From the NCBI RefSeq assembly GCF_001021045.1, contig NZ_CP011545.1:2294001-2358000 (forward strand): a stretch of DNA of 64,000 nucleotides, given 5' to 3'. Below the pieces are notes generated by a model. It was given only the letters and a program-made list of their open reading frames with translations. It was not told the origin of the DNA and searched no databases. Made by a program: the position numbers and the translations under genes. Each line of letters opens with the position of its first letter. Position 1 is the first letter of the stretch. The DNA is from Corynebacterium testudinoris (GTDB lineage Bacteria; Actinomycetota; Actinomycetes; Mycobacteriales; Mycobacteriaceae). This document shows, one piece after another, positions 55,207 through 63,585 of this stretch.

Positions 55207-56001
55207 CTAGGCGAGATTCCACCCGCCCCAGCCCTGCCACTGCGACTTCTTGGTTTCGGCGAAGCGGTAGTACTCCTTGTACTGCAGGTCGCTGGCGGCG
55301 GCTTCATCAACAATGACGGTGGCGAACTCGTGGAGCTGCAGGACTGAGGCCGGGCAGAATGCCGCGACAGGGCCTTCGACGAGGCGGCGGACGGCGTCTG
55401 CCTTACCCTCGCCAGTGGCCAGCAGGAGCAGGTGCCGGGCGTTGCGGATCGTGCCCAAACCCTGGGTGAGAACGTGGATGGGAACCTCGTCGGCGGAATC
55501 GAAGAAGCGGGCGTTGTCGGCGACGGTCTGCGGATGCAAGGTCTTCAGGCGCGTGTGCGATGCCAGTGAGGACCCGGGCTCATTGAAGCCAATGTGGCCG
55601 TTGGTGCCCACGCCCAGCAGCTGGATGTCGATGCCCCCGGCCTCGACGATAGCCATCTCGTAGCGGTCGGCCGCGGCGGTGGGGTTCGGGTCGGTGCCGT
55701 CGGGGCTTTGCACGCGGGCATCGGGAATATCGATGTGCTCGGTGAATTCGCGGCGGATGGTGCGGTAGTAGCTCTGCTCGTGATCGCGGGGCAGGCCGAC
55801 GTATTCGTCGAGGAGGAAGGCACGGCACTGGGCGAAGCTGAGCTCGCCGGCGTCATATCGGCGAATGAGTTCTTGGTAGGTGGCCACGGGGGTGGAGCCA
55901 GTAGCCAGGCCGAGGGTGGCTCCCCGGCGGACGTGCTCGGCGAGGACGTCCGCGGCGGTGACGGCGACGTCGGCGGAGGTGGGGCGAATGATCAATTCCA
56001 C
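55207..56001 (-). CDS. nagB: Glucosamine-6-phosphate deaminase
   Basis: Converts glucosamine-6-phosphate to fructose-6-phosphate and ammonia, the final step of amino-sugar use. From GTG 56001 the 264-residue product has [16 protein letters not shown], the active aspartates in [18 protein letters not shown], and [18 protein letters not shown]. An AAGGA site lies 9 bases upstream. It is 16 bases after nagA, and together they form nagAB. It also receives the sialic-acid flux from the nan genes. Confidence 0.95.
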   Translation of the reverse strand: MELIIRPTSADVAVTAADVLAEHVRRGATLGLATGSTPVATYQELIRRYDAGELSFAQCRAFLLDEYVGLPRDHEQSYYRTIRREFTEHIDIPDARVQSPDGTDPNPTAAADRYEMAIVEAGGIDIQLLGVGTNGHIGFNEPGSSLASHTRLKTLHPQTVADNARFFDSADEVPIHVLTQGLGTIRNARHLLLLATGEGKADAVRRLVEGPVAAFCPASVLQLHEFATVIVDEAAASDLQYKEYYRFAETKKSQWQGWGGWNLA

Positions 56002-56017
56002 AGTGTCTGTTTCCTTC

Positions 56018-57172
56018 TTAGCGGTTATCAGTAATGATCTGGCCGGCGGCGACCACAACGGCGACGTTGCCATCCGCATCCAGCCCCACCATATCGGCCG
56101 GGGATCCCACGGCGAGGTGCCCCGCGCGATCGCCGATCCCGAGCACGCGGGCGGCGGTGGTCGAGGTGGCTGCCACGAGGGTGGTGAGGTCGACGCCGCG
56201 GGCCACGTGGCGGGTGAATTGCTCCGCGAGGGTGGAGGTGCCCCCGGCGATGGCGCCTTCGCTGCCGTCGGTGGTGGCCAGTCGGGCCACTCCCCCGGCG
56301 ACGACGACATCAAGGGTGCCGAGGTTGTATGCCCCGTCGTCCATACCGGCGGCTTGCATGGCGTCGGTGATGAAGAAGGCTTCGTCGCCGACGGCGCGCA
56401 TAACCATGTCGACGGTGCCATCGGCGAGGTGCACGCCGTCGGCAATAAGTTCCACGCTGACCTTGCCTTCGGCTGCGGCGGCGATGAGTGCGGCGGCAGC
56501 ACCCGGCGCGCGGTGGTGCAGCGGGGGCATGGCGTTGAACAGGTGGGTGGCGGTGATGGTGACGTCGGCTGCCACGGCGTCACTAATAAAGTCCCTGGTC
56601 TGCTCGAAGGAGGCGTCGGTGTGCCCGAGGGAGACGATGATGTTGTGGGCTGCGCACACCTCCAGCAGGGCGTGGGCGTGGGCGGTTTCGGGGGCGAAGG
56701 TGATCTGGCGGACGTGCCCGCGTCCGGCGCGCGCTGCCCGGTCGAGCAGGTCGGGGTCGCCGGGGATGATGGCGGCGGGGTCTTGGGCACCGCAGCGGCA
56801 GGCGTTGACGAAGGGGCCTTCGAGGTGGATTCCGGCGAGGACACCCTCGTCGCAGAGGTCTGCCAGGACGGGGACCTGCGCGAGGATTGAGGCTTCCGTC
56901 GCGGAGACCAAGCTGGCGAGCATCGTCGTGGTGCCGTGCGCGCGGTGGTAGTTGGCGGCGATGCGGGCTTCCTCGGCGGTGGCGGTGGGGAAGGATCCCC
57001 GCAGGCCACCGTGGTTGTGGAGGTCGACGAAGCCGGGGACGAAGGTGAGGGCCTTGTCATCTGGAAGGCCGGGGAGCGGGTCGATGGCGGCGATGTCCGC
57101 GCCGTCGATGCTGAGGCGGGCGTAGGGGATCACGCCGTGCGCGTTGACGAGCTTTCCAATGAACTCTTTCAC
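56018..57172 (-). CDS. nagA: N-acetylglucosamine-6-phosphate deacetylase
   Basis: Removes acetate from GlcNAc-6-phosphate. From GTG 57172 the 384-residue product has the amidohydrolase-fold metal site [11 protein letters not shown], the substrate-side HLEGPF, GHTDAS, and [14 protein letters not shown] histidines. The C-terminal barrel residue is in [10 protein letters not shown]. The start is leaderless by position: TATTCT lies 6 bases before it. It is divergent from nanA. Confidence 0.95.
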   Translation of the reverse strand: MKEFIGKLVNAHGVIPYARLSIDGADIAAIDPLPGLPDDKALTFVPGFVDLHNHGGLRGSFPTATAEEARIAANYHRAHGTTTMLASLVSATEASILAQVPVLADLCDEGVLAGIHLEGPFVNACRCGAQDPAAIIPGDPDLLDRAARAGRGHVRQITFAPETAHAHALLEVCAAHNIIVSLGHTDASFEQTRDFISDAVAADVTITATHLFNAMPPLHHRAPGAAAALIAAAAEGKVSVELIADGVHLADGTVDMVMRAVGDEAFFITDAMQAAGMDDGAYNLGTLDVVVAGGVARLATTDGSEGAIAGGTSTLAEQFTRHVARGVDLTTLVAATSTTAARVLGIGDRAGHLAVGSPADMVGLDADGNVAVVVAAGQIITDNR

Positions 57173-57217
57173 GTCTCCAGAATAGGGCGGGAGACAAGAC
57201 CTGTCCACTAGAGGTAT

Positions 57218-57227
57218 GATGTCTTAT
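57218..57227. promoter_or_regulatory. Candidate NanR site between nagA and nanA
   Basis: GATGTCTTAT. The same ten-base pattern GATGTCTNAT occurs twice in front of nanR and siaE (60658 and 60757). It lies 46 bases upstream of the nagA start and about 97 before nanA, so one site could control both directions. Confidence 0.5.
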
Positions 57228-57323
57228 GTCTAGGAACTTGCCCTGGTGACCGCGGGAATTTCTCACGCCGCCTGCGCCCACCTTTAACAACCGTCCTTCC
57301 CGGCCCACCTCCAGGAGAACCCC

Positions 57324-58253
57324 ATGACCGCCACGTTCCGCGGTGTCATCCCACCCGTCCTCACCCCTTTTAACGCCGACTTCAGCGTTGACACTGAAAG
57401 CCTTCGCCGACTCGTCGACCGGCTCATTGACGGCGGGGTCGATGGACTCTTCGCCCTCGGCTCCTCCGCTGAAATGGCCTTCCTTACCCGCGAGAACCGC
57501 CGCGTCGCCGTGTCCACCATCGTTGATCAGGCCGCCGGGCGCGTCCCCGTCATCGCCGGCGTCATCGACATGACCACCCCGCGGGTGGCCGAGCACGTCG
57601 CCGACGCCCTCGCCAGCGGCGCCCAGGGCCTCGTCGCCACCGCCCCGTTCTACGTGCGCACCCACCGCAATGAGGTCATCGAGCACTTCCGCCTCATCCA
57701 CGAGATGGCCCCCGATGTACCGCTGTTCGCCTACAACATCCCCATTTGCGTTCACTACACCCTCGACGCCGGGCTGCTCATCGAGATGGCCGCGGCCGGC
57801 TACATCCACGGCGTGAAGGATTCCGGCGGCGTCGATGCCGCCACCCGCGCCATGGTCGATGCCAAGCGCGCCGCCGGGCTGGACGAGTTCCTCGTGCTCA
57901 CCGGCTCAGAAACCACCGTCGACCTGGCTTACCTGTGCGGCGTCGACGGCGTCGTTCCCGGCCTGGGCAACGTCGATCCGGCCGGCTACGTCGAGCTAGC
58001 TCGCCTGTGCACCGAAGGGCGGTGGGAAGAGGCGGCTGCGCTGCAGACGAAGATCACCAGCCTGTTCGGTATCGCCACCGCGGGCGATCCGGCCCGCATG
58101 GGTGGATCCTCGGCCGGGCTCGGCGGCTTCAAGGCCGCCCTGGTCCACCTCGGTGTGTTCGACAGCGGTCGGATGGCCCCGCCGCACCAGGCCCTCAACG
58201 ACGAGGAGTTGGCCGTCATCGGCCGCGTCGTCGACGAGTACGGCCTGAAGTAG
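57324..58253 (+). CDS. nanA: N-acetylneuraminate lyase
   Basis: Class I (Schiff-base) aldolase splitting sialic acid to ManNAc and pyruvate. The 309-residue product has the DHDPS/NAL family signature GLFALGSSAEMAFLTREN. The Schiff-base lysine is in IHGVKDSGGVDAA, and the tyrosine is in LFAYNIPICVHY. Family members include dihydrodipicolinate synthase and other aldolases; the assignment as the sialic-acid lyase comes from nanK-nanE following at once. ATG 57324 has an AGGAG site. Confidence 0.9.
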   Translation: MTATFRGVIPPVLTPFNADFSVDTESLRRLVDRLIDGGVDGLFALGSSAEMAFLTRENRRVAVSTIVDQAAGRVPVIAGVIDMTTPRVAEHVADALASGAQGLVATAPFYVRTHRNEVIEHFRLIHEMAPDVPLFAYNIPICVHYTLDAGLLIEMAAAGYIHGVKDSGGVDAATRAMVDAKRAAGLDEFLVLTGSETTVDLAYLCGVDGVVPGLGNVDPAGYVELARLCTEGRWEEAAALQTKITSLFGIATAGDPARMGGSSAGLGGFKAALVHLGVFDSGRMAPPHQALNDEELAVIGRVVDEYGLK

Positions 58254-58259
58254 GCCCCG

Positions 58260-59165
58260 ATGCGCAGCGCGACTCTCGCCCTCGACATCGGCGGCACGAA
58301 AATCGCCCACGGCCTCGTCCCCGACGATCACCCCGGTGAGATCCTGCGGCCGGGGCGCGTCCCCAGCCTCGTCGCGGAACGCCGCACGCTGAGTCAGGTC
58401 GCGGAGGCCACGCGCCGCTCGCTTGCCGACGCCGCCGAGCTCAACCTGCGCATCACCCGCGTCGGGGTCGGCGCCCCCGGCGTCGTCCGCGACAATGACA
58501 TCGTCTACAACGGCGACACCATCCCCGGCTGGGCGGGCACAGACGTCGTGGGAACCATCGCCACCCTCACCGGCACGCCCGTGGCCTGCCACAATGACGT
58601 CCGCGTGTGGGCCTTCGGCGAGCACCTTCTCGGCGCGGGACAACACCTTGGTGGTGGCCGTGTGCTCTACCTGTCGTTGGGGACTGGGGTGGGTGGCGCG
58701 ATCGTCGATAAGCATCAGCTTCTCAGCGGCCCGACGGGCAGCGCCGGCGAGTCCGCCCACTTCGTGTGCGCGGACCTAGACGGCCACGCCGTCGGCTGCG
58801 AAACCTCCGCCAGCGGCACCGGCCTGACCCGCTACTACAACGAACGCTCCGGCGCCGCCCCGCTCGAACTGCCCGAGATCATCACCCTCGCCCGCGGCGG
58901 CGACCGCCTGGCCACCGACGTCATCGAAGGAAACCTCGCCGGATTCGGCCGCGCCATCGGCGCCCTGGTCACCCTCCTCGACCTCTCCGCCGTCGTCTTA
59001 GGCGGCGGCGTCGGCGCCATCGGCGACTTCATCCGCGAGCCCTTCGCCCGCGGCCTGCGCCACGGCAGCCTGCCCGTCAACGCCGACGTCCCCGTCTACA
59101 CCACTACCCTGGGCCCGACGGCACCCCTGGTCGCCGCGGCCGCCTACGCCCGCTCCAAGGAGTAA
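58260..59165 (+). CDS. nanK: N-acetylmannosamine kinase (ROK family)
   Basis: Phosphorylates ManNAc to ManNAc-6-phosphate. The 301-residue ROK sugar kinase has the ATP loop LALDIGGTKIAHGLVPDD, the GVGAPGVV segment, LSLGTGVGGAIV with the phosphate-binding glycines, and a zinc-type region with VCADLDGHAVGCE. In many ROK proteins this region is C-x-C-G; the spacing differs here. The start is ATG 58260, 6 bases after nanA's stop. ROK kinases vary in substrate, so the gene order fixes the name. Confidence 0.9.
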   Translation: MRSATLALDIGGTKIAHGLVPDDHPGEILRPGRVPSLVAERRTLSQVAEATRRSLADAAELNLRITRVGVGAPGVVRDNDIVYNGDTIPGWAGTDVVGTIATLTGTPVACHNDVRVWAFGEHLLGAGQHLGGGRVLYLSLGTGVGGAIVDKHQLLSGPTGSAGESAHFVCADLDGHAVGCETSASGTGLTRYYNERSGAAPLELPEIITLARGGDRLATDVIEGNLAGFGRAIGALVTLLDLSAVVLGGGVGAIGDFIREPFARGLRHGSLPVNADVPVYTTTLGPTAPLVAAAAYARSKE

Positions 59166-59168
59166 CTC

Positions 59169-59864
59169 ATGAACGCCACCGACCTCACCACCTCCCTGCG
59201 CGGGCGCCTCATCGTCTCCGCCCAAGCCCCCGACGGCCACGCCATGCGCGACACCCACACCCTGGCCACCGTCGCCCGGGCCTGCGTCGACGGCGGGGCC
59301 GCGGCGATCCGCTGCGGCGGTTATGGCGGGCTGGATGACATCCGCGCGATCGTCGACAAGCTAAAGGGCCAAGTCCCCGTGTTCGGCCTCACCAAAGAAG
59401 GCGCCGAAGGCGTCTACATCACCCCGACCGTCGCCTCCGTCGAGGCCGTCGCCGGGGCCGGAGCCGACGTCGTCTGCGTCGACGCAACCTTCCGCCCCCG
59501 CCAAGACGGCTCCACCCTCGACGACCAAGTCGCCGCCGCCCACGCCGCCGGCGCACTCATCATGGCCGACTGCGCCACCCCCGACGAAGTCCGCGCCGCC
59601 TTCGAAGCCGGCGTCGACCTCATGTCCACCACCATGGCCGGCTACACCCCCGACCGGCCAAAAACCGACGGCCCCGACCTTGACTGCGTGCGCGAATCCC
59701 GAGCACTCCTCGGCGACGAGCCCTTCCTCATCGGCGAAGGCCGCTACCGCACCCCCGCCGAAGCCGCCCACGGCCTCATCGCCGGCGCCGACGCGATCAT
59801 CGTCGGCACCTCGATCACCGACCCCGGGTGGATCACCGCACAATTCGCGGCGCAATTGCGCTAG
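59169..59864 (+). CDS. nanE: N-acetylmannosamine-6-phosphate 2-epimerase
   Basis: Converts ManNAc-6-phosphate to GlcNAc-6-phosphate, linking sialic acid to nagAB. The 231-residue TIM barrel has the opening RLIVSAQAPDGHAMRD. It also has GAAAIRCGGYGGLDDI, the conserved lysine in FGLTKEGAEGVYITP, and AGADAIIVGTSITDPGWIT as the phosphate site. The start is ATG 59169, 3 bases after nanK. It overlaps the convergent nanR by 4 bases at the 3' end. Confidence 0.93.
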   Translation: MNATDLTTSLRGRLIVSAQAPDGHAMRDTHTLATVARACVDGGAAAIRCGGYGGLDDIRAIVDKLKGQVPVFGLTKEGAEGVYITPTVASVEAVAGAGADVVCVDATFRPRQDGSTLDDQVAAAHAAGALIMADCATPDEVRAAFEAGVDLMSTTMAGYTPDRPKTDGPDLDCVRESRALLGDEPFLIGEGRYRTPAEAAHGLIAGADAIIVGTSITDPGWITAQFAAQLR

Positions 59865-60574
59865 GCGGACTTGTCGCGCTGCCCCATGCCGAGCAGGCGG
59901 CGCAGCGGCGCATAGTGCCGCAGCACGACCTCGCGGTAGGCCTCCGGGTCGTCTGCTGCGAGGGCGTCGAGCATGTCGGCGTGGGCCTCGATGGTGAGCT
60001 CGATGTCTTCCGGCATGGACAGCTTCAACTGCGGCAGAACCTGCATGTGGACCTGCCAGAACGCCTCCGAGAGTTCCTTCACCAGGGGATTTTCCAGCGG
60101 CGAGAGGAGCGTCGCGTGGAATCTTCGATCCTCGGTGGCGAAGGACCGTCCGGCTTGATGCTGGTCGCGCATGCCTTGGACGAGGAGGTGGAGGTGGTCC
60201 ATCGACTTACCGCGGTAGGCGGCCGCGAGTTCTTCTGCGACGGAGAGGTCGAGGGCCTGGCGGGTGTCGATGACGTGAATGAGGTTTTCTAGCGAGTTCT
60301 CCAAATCCAGCGTGATCCGCAGGATGAGCCCCCGAAGCAGGGGTGCCAGCGACATGTCGGAGACGAATGTTCCGTGGCCGTGGCGCACCTCGACGACGTC
60401 GAGGCTGGATAGCGTGCGCACTGCCTCGCGCAGGGAGGAGCGGGAGCAGCCGAGTTCTTCGCAGAGGACGGATTCGGAGGGCAGAAGATCCCCAGTTCGG
60501 AGGCGATGCGTCCGGATGTAATCCTTGATGCCTTCTTCTGCCTCGCGCGCCGCGTTGCGTGGCTTGCGAACCAT
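59861..60574 (-). CDS. nanR: GntR/FadR-type repressor of sialic-acid genes
   Basis: A 237-residue regulator. The N-terminal winged helix has LRTGDLLPSESVLCEELGC and SRSSLREAVRTLSSLDVVEV, typical of GntR. The C-terminal FCD domain is helical, with metal-site histidines in ENLIHVIDTRQALD and EAHADMLDALAADDP. In C. glutamicum the equivalent regulator represses nan/nag/sia genes and is relieved by ManNAc-6-phosphate or GlcNAc-6-phosphate. ATG 60574 has an AGAGAGGA site; the longer frame is discarded. It faces siaE across a 289-base promoter region. Confidence 0.92.
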   Translation of the reverse strand: MVRKPRNAAREAEEGIKDYIRTHRLRTGDLLPSESVLCEELGCSRSSLREAVRTLSSLDVVEVRHGHGTFVSDMSLAPLLRGLILRITLDLENSLENLIHVIDTRQALDLSVAEELAAAYRGKSMDHLHLLVQGMRDQHQAGRSFATEDRRFHATLLSPLENPLVKELSEAFWQVHMQVLPQLKLSMPEDIELTIEAHADMLDALAADDPEAYREVVLRHYAPLRRLLGMGQRDKSA

Positions 60575-60657
60575 GAGCAATCCTCTCTTTGGGGCGAATC
60601 TTGGGCGGGAAGCCCGACACTCTCGCCCCCGCTTGGGGGTGCAGTTCCGCCTTGTTT

Positions 60658-60667
60658 GATGTCTCAT
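60658..60667. promoter_or_regulatory. Candidate NanR site, nanR-proximal
   Basis: GATGTCTCAT with flanking TTAAGTCTA, 84 bases upstream of the nanR start. It could provide autoregulation. Confidence 0.5.
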
Positions 60668-60750
60668 TAAGTCTAAAACTGTGACCTCAACGGCAGGAAC
60701 AGCGGGGGTGTGATGGATGTTTCTATGTTAACTACATCAGATCATAGAAC

Positions 60751-60768
60751 ACATCAGATGTCTGATGT
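60751..60768. promoter_or_regulatory. Candidate NanR operator, siaE-proximal palindrome
   Basis: ACATCAGA (60751-60758), TG, TCTGATGT (60761-60768) is a perfect 8+2+8 inverted repeat containing GATGTCTGAT. A second copy of TACATCAGAT lies just before it (60733-60742). It is 95 bases upstream of siaE, a good position for a repressor. Confidence 0.65.
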
Positions 60769-60863
60769 ATGGTTTGAGGCAGAGGTTGGTCCTCCGCCTC
60801 GCCCTAGACACCTCATAACTTAACAATGATCCCTGCCATCCCTTAAGGGAAAGGAACCAGACT

Positions 60864-62486
60864 ATGAGCTCCAACGTCTCCCGCCGCCAGTTTTTGCGAC
60901 TGACCGGTGTCCTCGCGGCCGCTGCTGGCGTGTCGGCCGGCCTGGCCGCCTGTGCCCCGTCTGACAACGGCGGTTCGTCCAGCGGCCAGACCTCCGGCGC
61001 CGCCGGCGGCGGTACCCCCAAAGAGGATGGCACCATCCACGCCGCCATCTCCTACGAGCTGGGCACCAACGGCTATGACCCGATGATCACCACCTCCGCG
61101 CTGACCATCGCCGCCAACTGGCACACCCTCGAAGGCCTCACGGAGATGGATCCCGCCACCGGCGAGATCTACGCCGCCCTCGCCTCCGAGCTCCCGGCAG
61201 CCAGCGATGGCACTACCTACGACGTCAAGCTCCGTGACGGCGCCGTCTTCCACGACGGTTCCCCCGTCACCGCCGACGATGTCGTCTTCTCCTTCGAGCG
61301 CGTGCTCGACCCGGCGAACAAGTCGCTCTACGCCTCCTTCATTCCCTTCATCGAGAAGGTCGAGGCGAAAGACGCCAACACCGTCACCTTCACCCTCAAG
61401 CACTCCACCGGCCTGTTCGCCGACCGCCTCGCCGTGGTCAAGATCGTGCCCAAGGCCATCGTGGAAGCCGACGCCAAGGCCTTCGACGCCGTCCCGACCG
61501 GCACCGGCCCCTACAAGATGACCGACAACGGCGGCACCTCCAAGTCCGTCAAGTTCGAGCGCTTCGCCGATTACACCGGCAACTACCCCGCTCGCGCTGC
61601 TTCGATGGAGTGGCAGATCATCCCGGATGCCTCCACCCGCATCAACTCCATCCAGTCCGGTTCCGCCCAGGCGATCGACTCGGTGCCGTACCTCAACATC
61701 GATCAGCTCAAGGCCAACAGCTCCGTCGAGTCCATCCAGGGCTTCGGTCTGTTGTTCGCGATGTTCAACCACGACGCGTCGAACAAGTTCAGCGACGTCA
61801 AGGCCCGCCAGGCATTCATGTACGGCATCAACATGGACAACGTGTTGACCACCGCGATGCTCGACCAGGCCACTGCCGCCACCAGCTTCCTACAGAAGGA
61901 GCACCCGAACTACCACGAGGCGTCCACGGTCTACACCTACGACGAGTCCAAGGCGAAGTCGCTGTTCGAGGAGGCCGGTGTTACCAGCCTGCGCATGCTG
62001 TGCACCGACCATGACTGGGTGAAGAAGTGCACCCCGCTCATCCAGGAGTCGCTGACCAACCTCGGTATCGCCGTGGAGTTCACCGAGCGCAAGTCCTCCG
62101 ACGTGTACAACACGATCGACGGTAAGCCGGAATCCTACGATGTCGTCATCGCCCCCGGTGACCCGTCCGTCTTCGGCAACGACCCCGATCTGCTCCTGCG
62201 CTGGTGGTACGCCGGTGACACCTGGACCGACACCCGTATGCACTGGAAGGGCTCCGAGTCCTACAACAAGATTCAAGAGCTTCTCGACGCCGGCATCAAG
62301 GCCACCGACACCTCCGATGCGCAGGACTCCTGGAACCAGATCTTCGATCTGCTGTCCGAGGAGGTCCCCCTCTACCCGCTGTTCCACCGCAAGGCCCCGA
62401 CCGCGTGGAACGCCGACACTCTGGTTGACTTCAAGCCGATCGCTTTGACCGGCCTGAGCTTCGTCAACGTGGGCACCACCGAATAG
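60864..62486 (+). CDS. siaE: Sialic-acid ABC transporter substrate-binding lipoprotein (SiaE-like)
   Basis: Extracytoplasmic binding protein of the peptide/nickel-type ABC family, 540 residues. The N-terminus combines a Tat-like SRRQFLRL with a lipobox LAAC (Cys30), so it is probably exported folded and lipid-anchored. A Ser/Gly linker and an SBP_bac_5 domain follow, with VFHDGSPVTADDVVFSFER and a C-terminal SEEVPLYPLFHRKAP. The role in sialic-acid uptake is taken from the C. glutamicum SiaEFGI system in the same context. The ATG at 60864 lies 5 bases after a run of GGAAAGGAA-like purines. Confidence 0.88.
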   Translation: MSSNVSRRQFLRLTGVLAAAAGVSAGLAACAPSDNGGSSSGQTSGAAGGGTPKEDGTIHAAISYELGTNGYDPMITTSALTIAANWHTLEGLTEMDPATGEIYAALASELPAASDGTTYDVKLRDGAVFHDGSPVTADDVVFSFERVLDPANKSLYASFIPFIEKVEAKDANTVTFTLKHSTGLFADRLAVVKIVPKAIVEADAKAFDAVPTGTGPYKMTDNGGTSKSVKFERFADYTGNYPARAASMEWQIIPDASTRINSIQSGSAQAIDSVPYLNIDQLKANSSVESIQGFGLLFAMFNHDASNKFSDVKARQAFMYGINMDNVLTTAMLDQATAATSFLQKEHPNYHEASTVYTYDESKAKSLFEEAGVTSLRMLCTDHDWVKKCTPLIQESLTNLGIAVEFTERKSSDVYNTIDGKPESYDVVIAPGDPSVFGNDPDLLLRWWYAGDTWTDTRMHWKGSESYNKIQELLDAGIKATDTSDAQDSWNQIFDLLSEEVPLYPLFHRKAPTAWNADTLVDFKPIALTGLSFVNVGTTE

Positions 62487-62527
62487 TCGGTTCTTCGGTA
62501 ACCCTCTTTACCCGCATCACCACCAGC

Positions 62528-62575
62528 AACCGGGGTCCGGTCGCAGACCGACCGTCTGCTCAGGCCCCGGTTTTT
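62528..62575 (+). terminator. Hairpin with T-run between siaE and siaF
   Basis: AACCGGGG (62528-62535) pairs with CCCCGGTT (62565-62572), with an inner GCAGAC/GTCTGC hairpin and a TTTTT run. It is located inside the sia operon, so it should partly terminate and leave siaE as the most abundant message. Confidence 0.8.
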
Positions 62576-62619
62576 GCGTGCAATTCGCATGTGCCTTCCC
62601 ACAGGAGCCCCTAGCCCTC

Positions 62620-63585
62620 ATGTCCAATTTGCTCAGACTCATTGGCCGACGCCTCCTCGCCCTCCCCATCATGGTGCTCGGCGTCACCTTCCTCGTTTTC
62701 TTCATCATGTCCTTCAGCCCGGCGGACCCGGCGCGACTCGCTCTCGGCGAATCCGCCTCCCCCGATGCTCTCGAGGCCTACCGCGAGGCCAATGGCCTCA
62801 ACGATCCGCTGCTCATCCGTTACTTCCACTTCCTCGGCGGCATGCTGCAGGGCGACCTGGGCACGACCACCGGTAACGCCTCAGTTACCGACGTCGTCGC
62901 CAAGGCCTTCCCCATCACCTTGCAGCTGACCTTCCTCGGTTTGTTCATCGCGGTGATCATCGCGCTCGTCTTCGGCGTTATCGCTGCCCTCTACCGTGAC
63001 CGCTGGCCTGACCAGCTCATCCGCGTGTTCTCCATTGCCGCGCTGGCTACCCCCTCCTTCTGGTTGGCGATCCTGCTCATCCAGTGGCTGGGTGACATTC
63101 CCGGCGGCTGGGGTATGTTCCCCGCGCTCGTCGCCCGGTGGGTGCCGTTTGCGGAGAATCCGCAGATCTACCTCAACAACATCTTCCTGCCCGCCCTCGC
63201 TCTCGCGGTCCCCGTCGCCGGCTCCCTCGCCCGCGTGGTGCGTACCGCCATGGTCGAAGAGCTGGACAAGGACTATGTTCGTACCGCCATCGGTGCAGGC
63301 ATTCCCAAGGGCGAAGTTATCTCCCGCAACGTGCTGCGCAACGCCTTGATCACCCCGATCACGGTGCTGGGCCTGCGCGTCGGCTACCTCATGGGTGGCG
63401 CGGTCATCATTGAAATCATCTTCAACATCCAGGCCATGGGCCAGCTCATTCTCGACGGCGTGACCCGCAATGACGTCTACCTTGTCCAGGGTGTCACCCT
63501 GACGGTGGCGATCGCCTTCATCCTCGTCAACATCGTCGTGGACATGCTCTACGTCCTCGTCAACCCACGAATCAGGAGCATCTGA
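62620..63585 (+). CDS. siaF: Sialic-acid ABC transporter permease (SiaF-like)
   Basis: Dpp/OppB-type permease of 321 residues with six membrane helices. It starts with LRLIGRRLLALPIMVLGVTFLVFFIMSF (first helix), a periplasmic loop near RLALGESASPDAL, and the coupling motif DKDYVRTAIGAGIPKGEVISR before the last helices. ATG 62620 has an AGGAG site. The open frame further upstream is the terminator region. It overlaps siaG by one base (TGATG). Confidence 0.92.
   Translation: MSNLLRLIGRRLLALPIMVLGVTFLVFFIMSFSPADPARLALGESASPDALEAYREANGLNDPLLIRYFHFLGGMLQGDLGTTTGNASVTDVVAKAFPITLQLTFLGLFIAVIIALVFGVIAALYRDRWPDQLIRVFSIAALATPSFWLAILLIQWLGDIPGGWGMFPALVARWVPFAENPQIYLNNIFLPALALAVPVAGSLARVVRTAMVEELDKDYVRTAIGAGIPKGEVISRNVLRNALITPITVLGLRVGYLMGGAVIIEIIFNIQAMGQLILDGVTRNDVYLVQGVTLTVAIAFILVNIVVDMLYVLVNPRIRSI

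Larger units (their letters stand above)
5131..58713. repeat. Dispersed 11-mer GCTTATCGACG (15 exact copies)
   Basis: Copies on the plus strand start at 5852, 9188, 13266, 30318, 37442, 43491, 48883 and 53979. Copies on the minus strand (seen as CGTCGATAAGC) start at 5131, 17587, 23697, 37802, 38743, 50936 and 58703. All are inside genes, on sense or antisense strand, and in several frames (translated as LID, AYRR, VDK or SIS). Many continue as CCCC. Confidence 0.85.

Noticed and set aside
55207..57060. Single 617-codon fusion of nagB with a long N-terminal extension
   Set aside because: The extension is the other frame of nagA; nagB starts at GTG 56001 with its own ribosome site.
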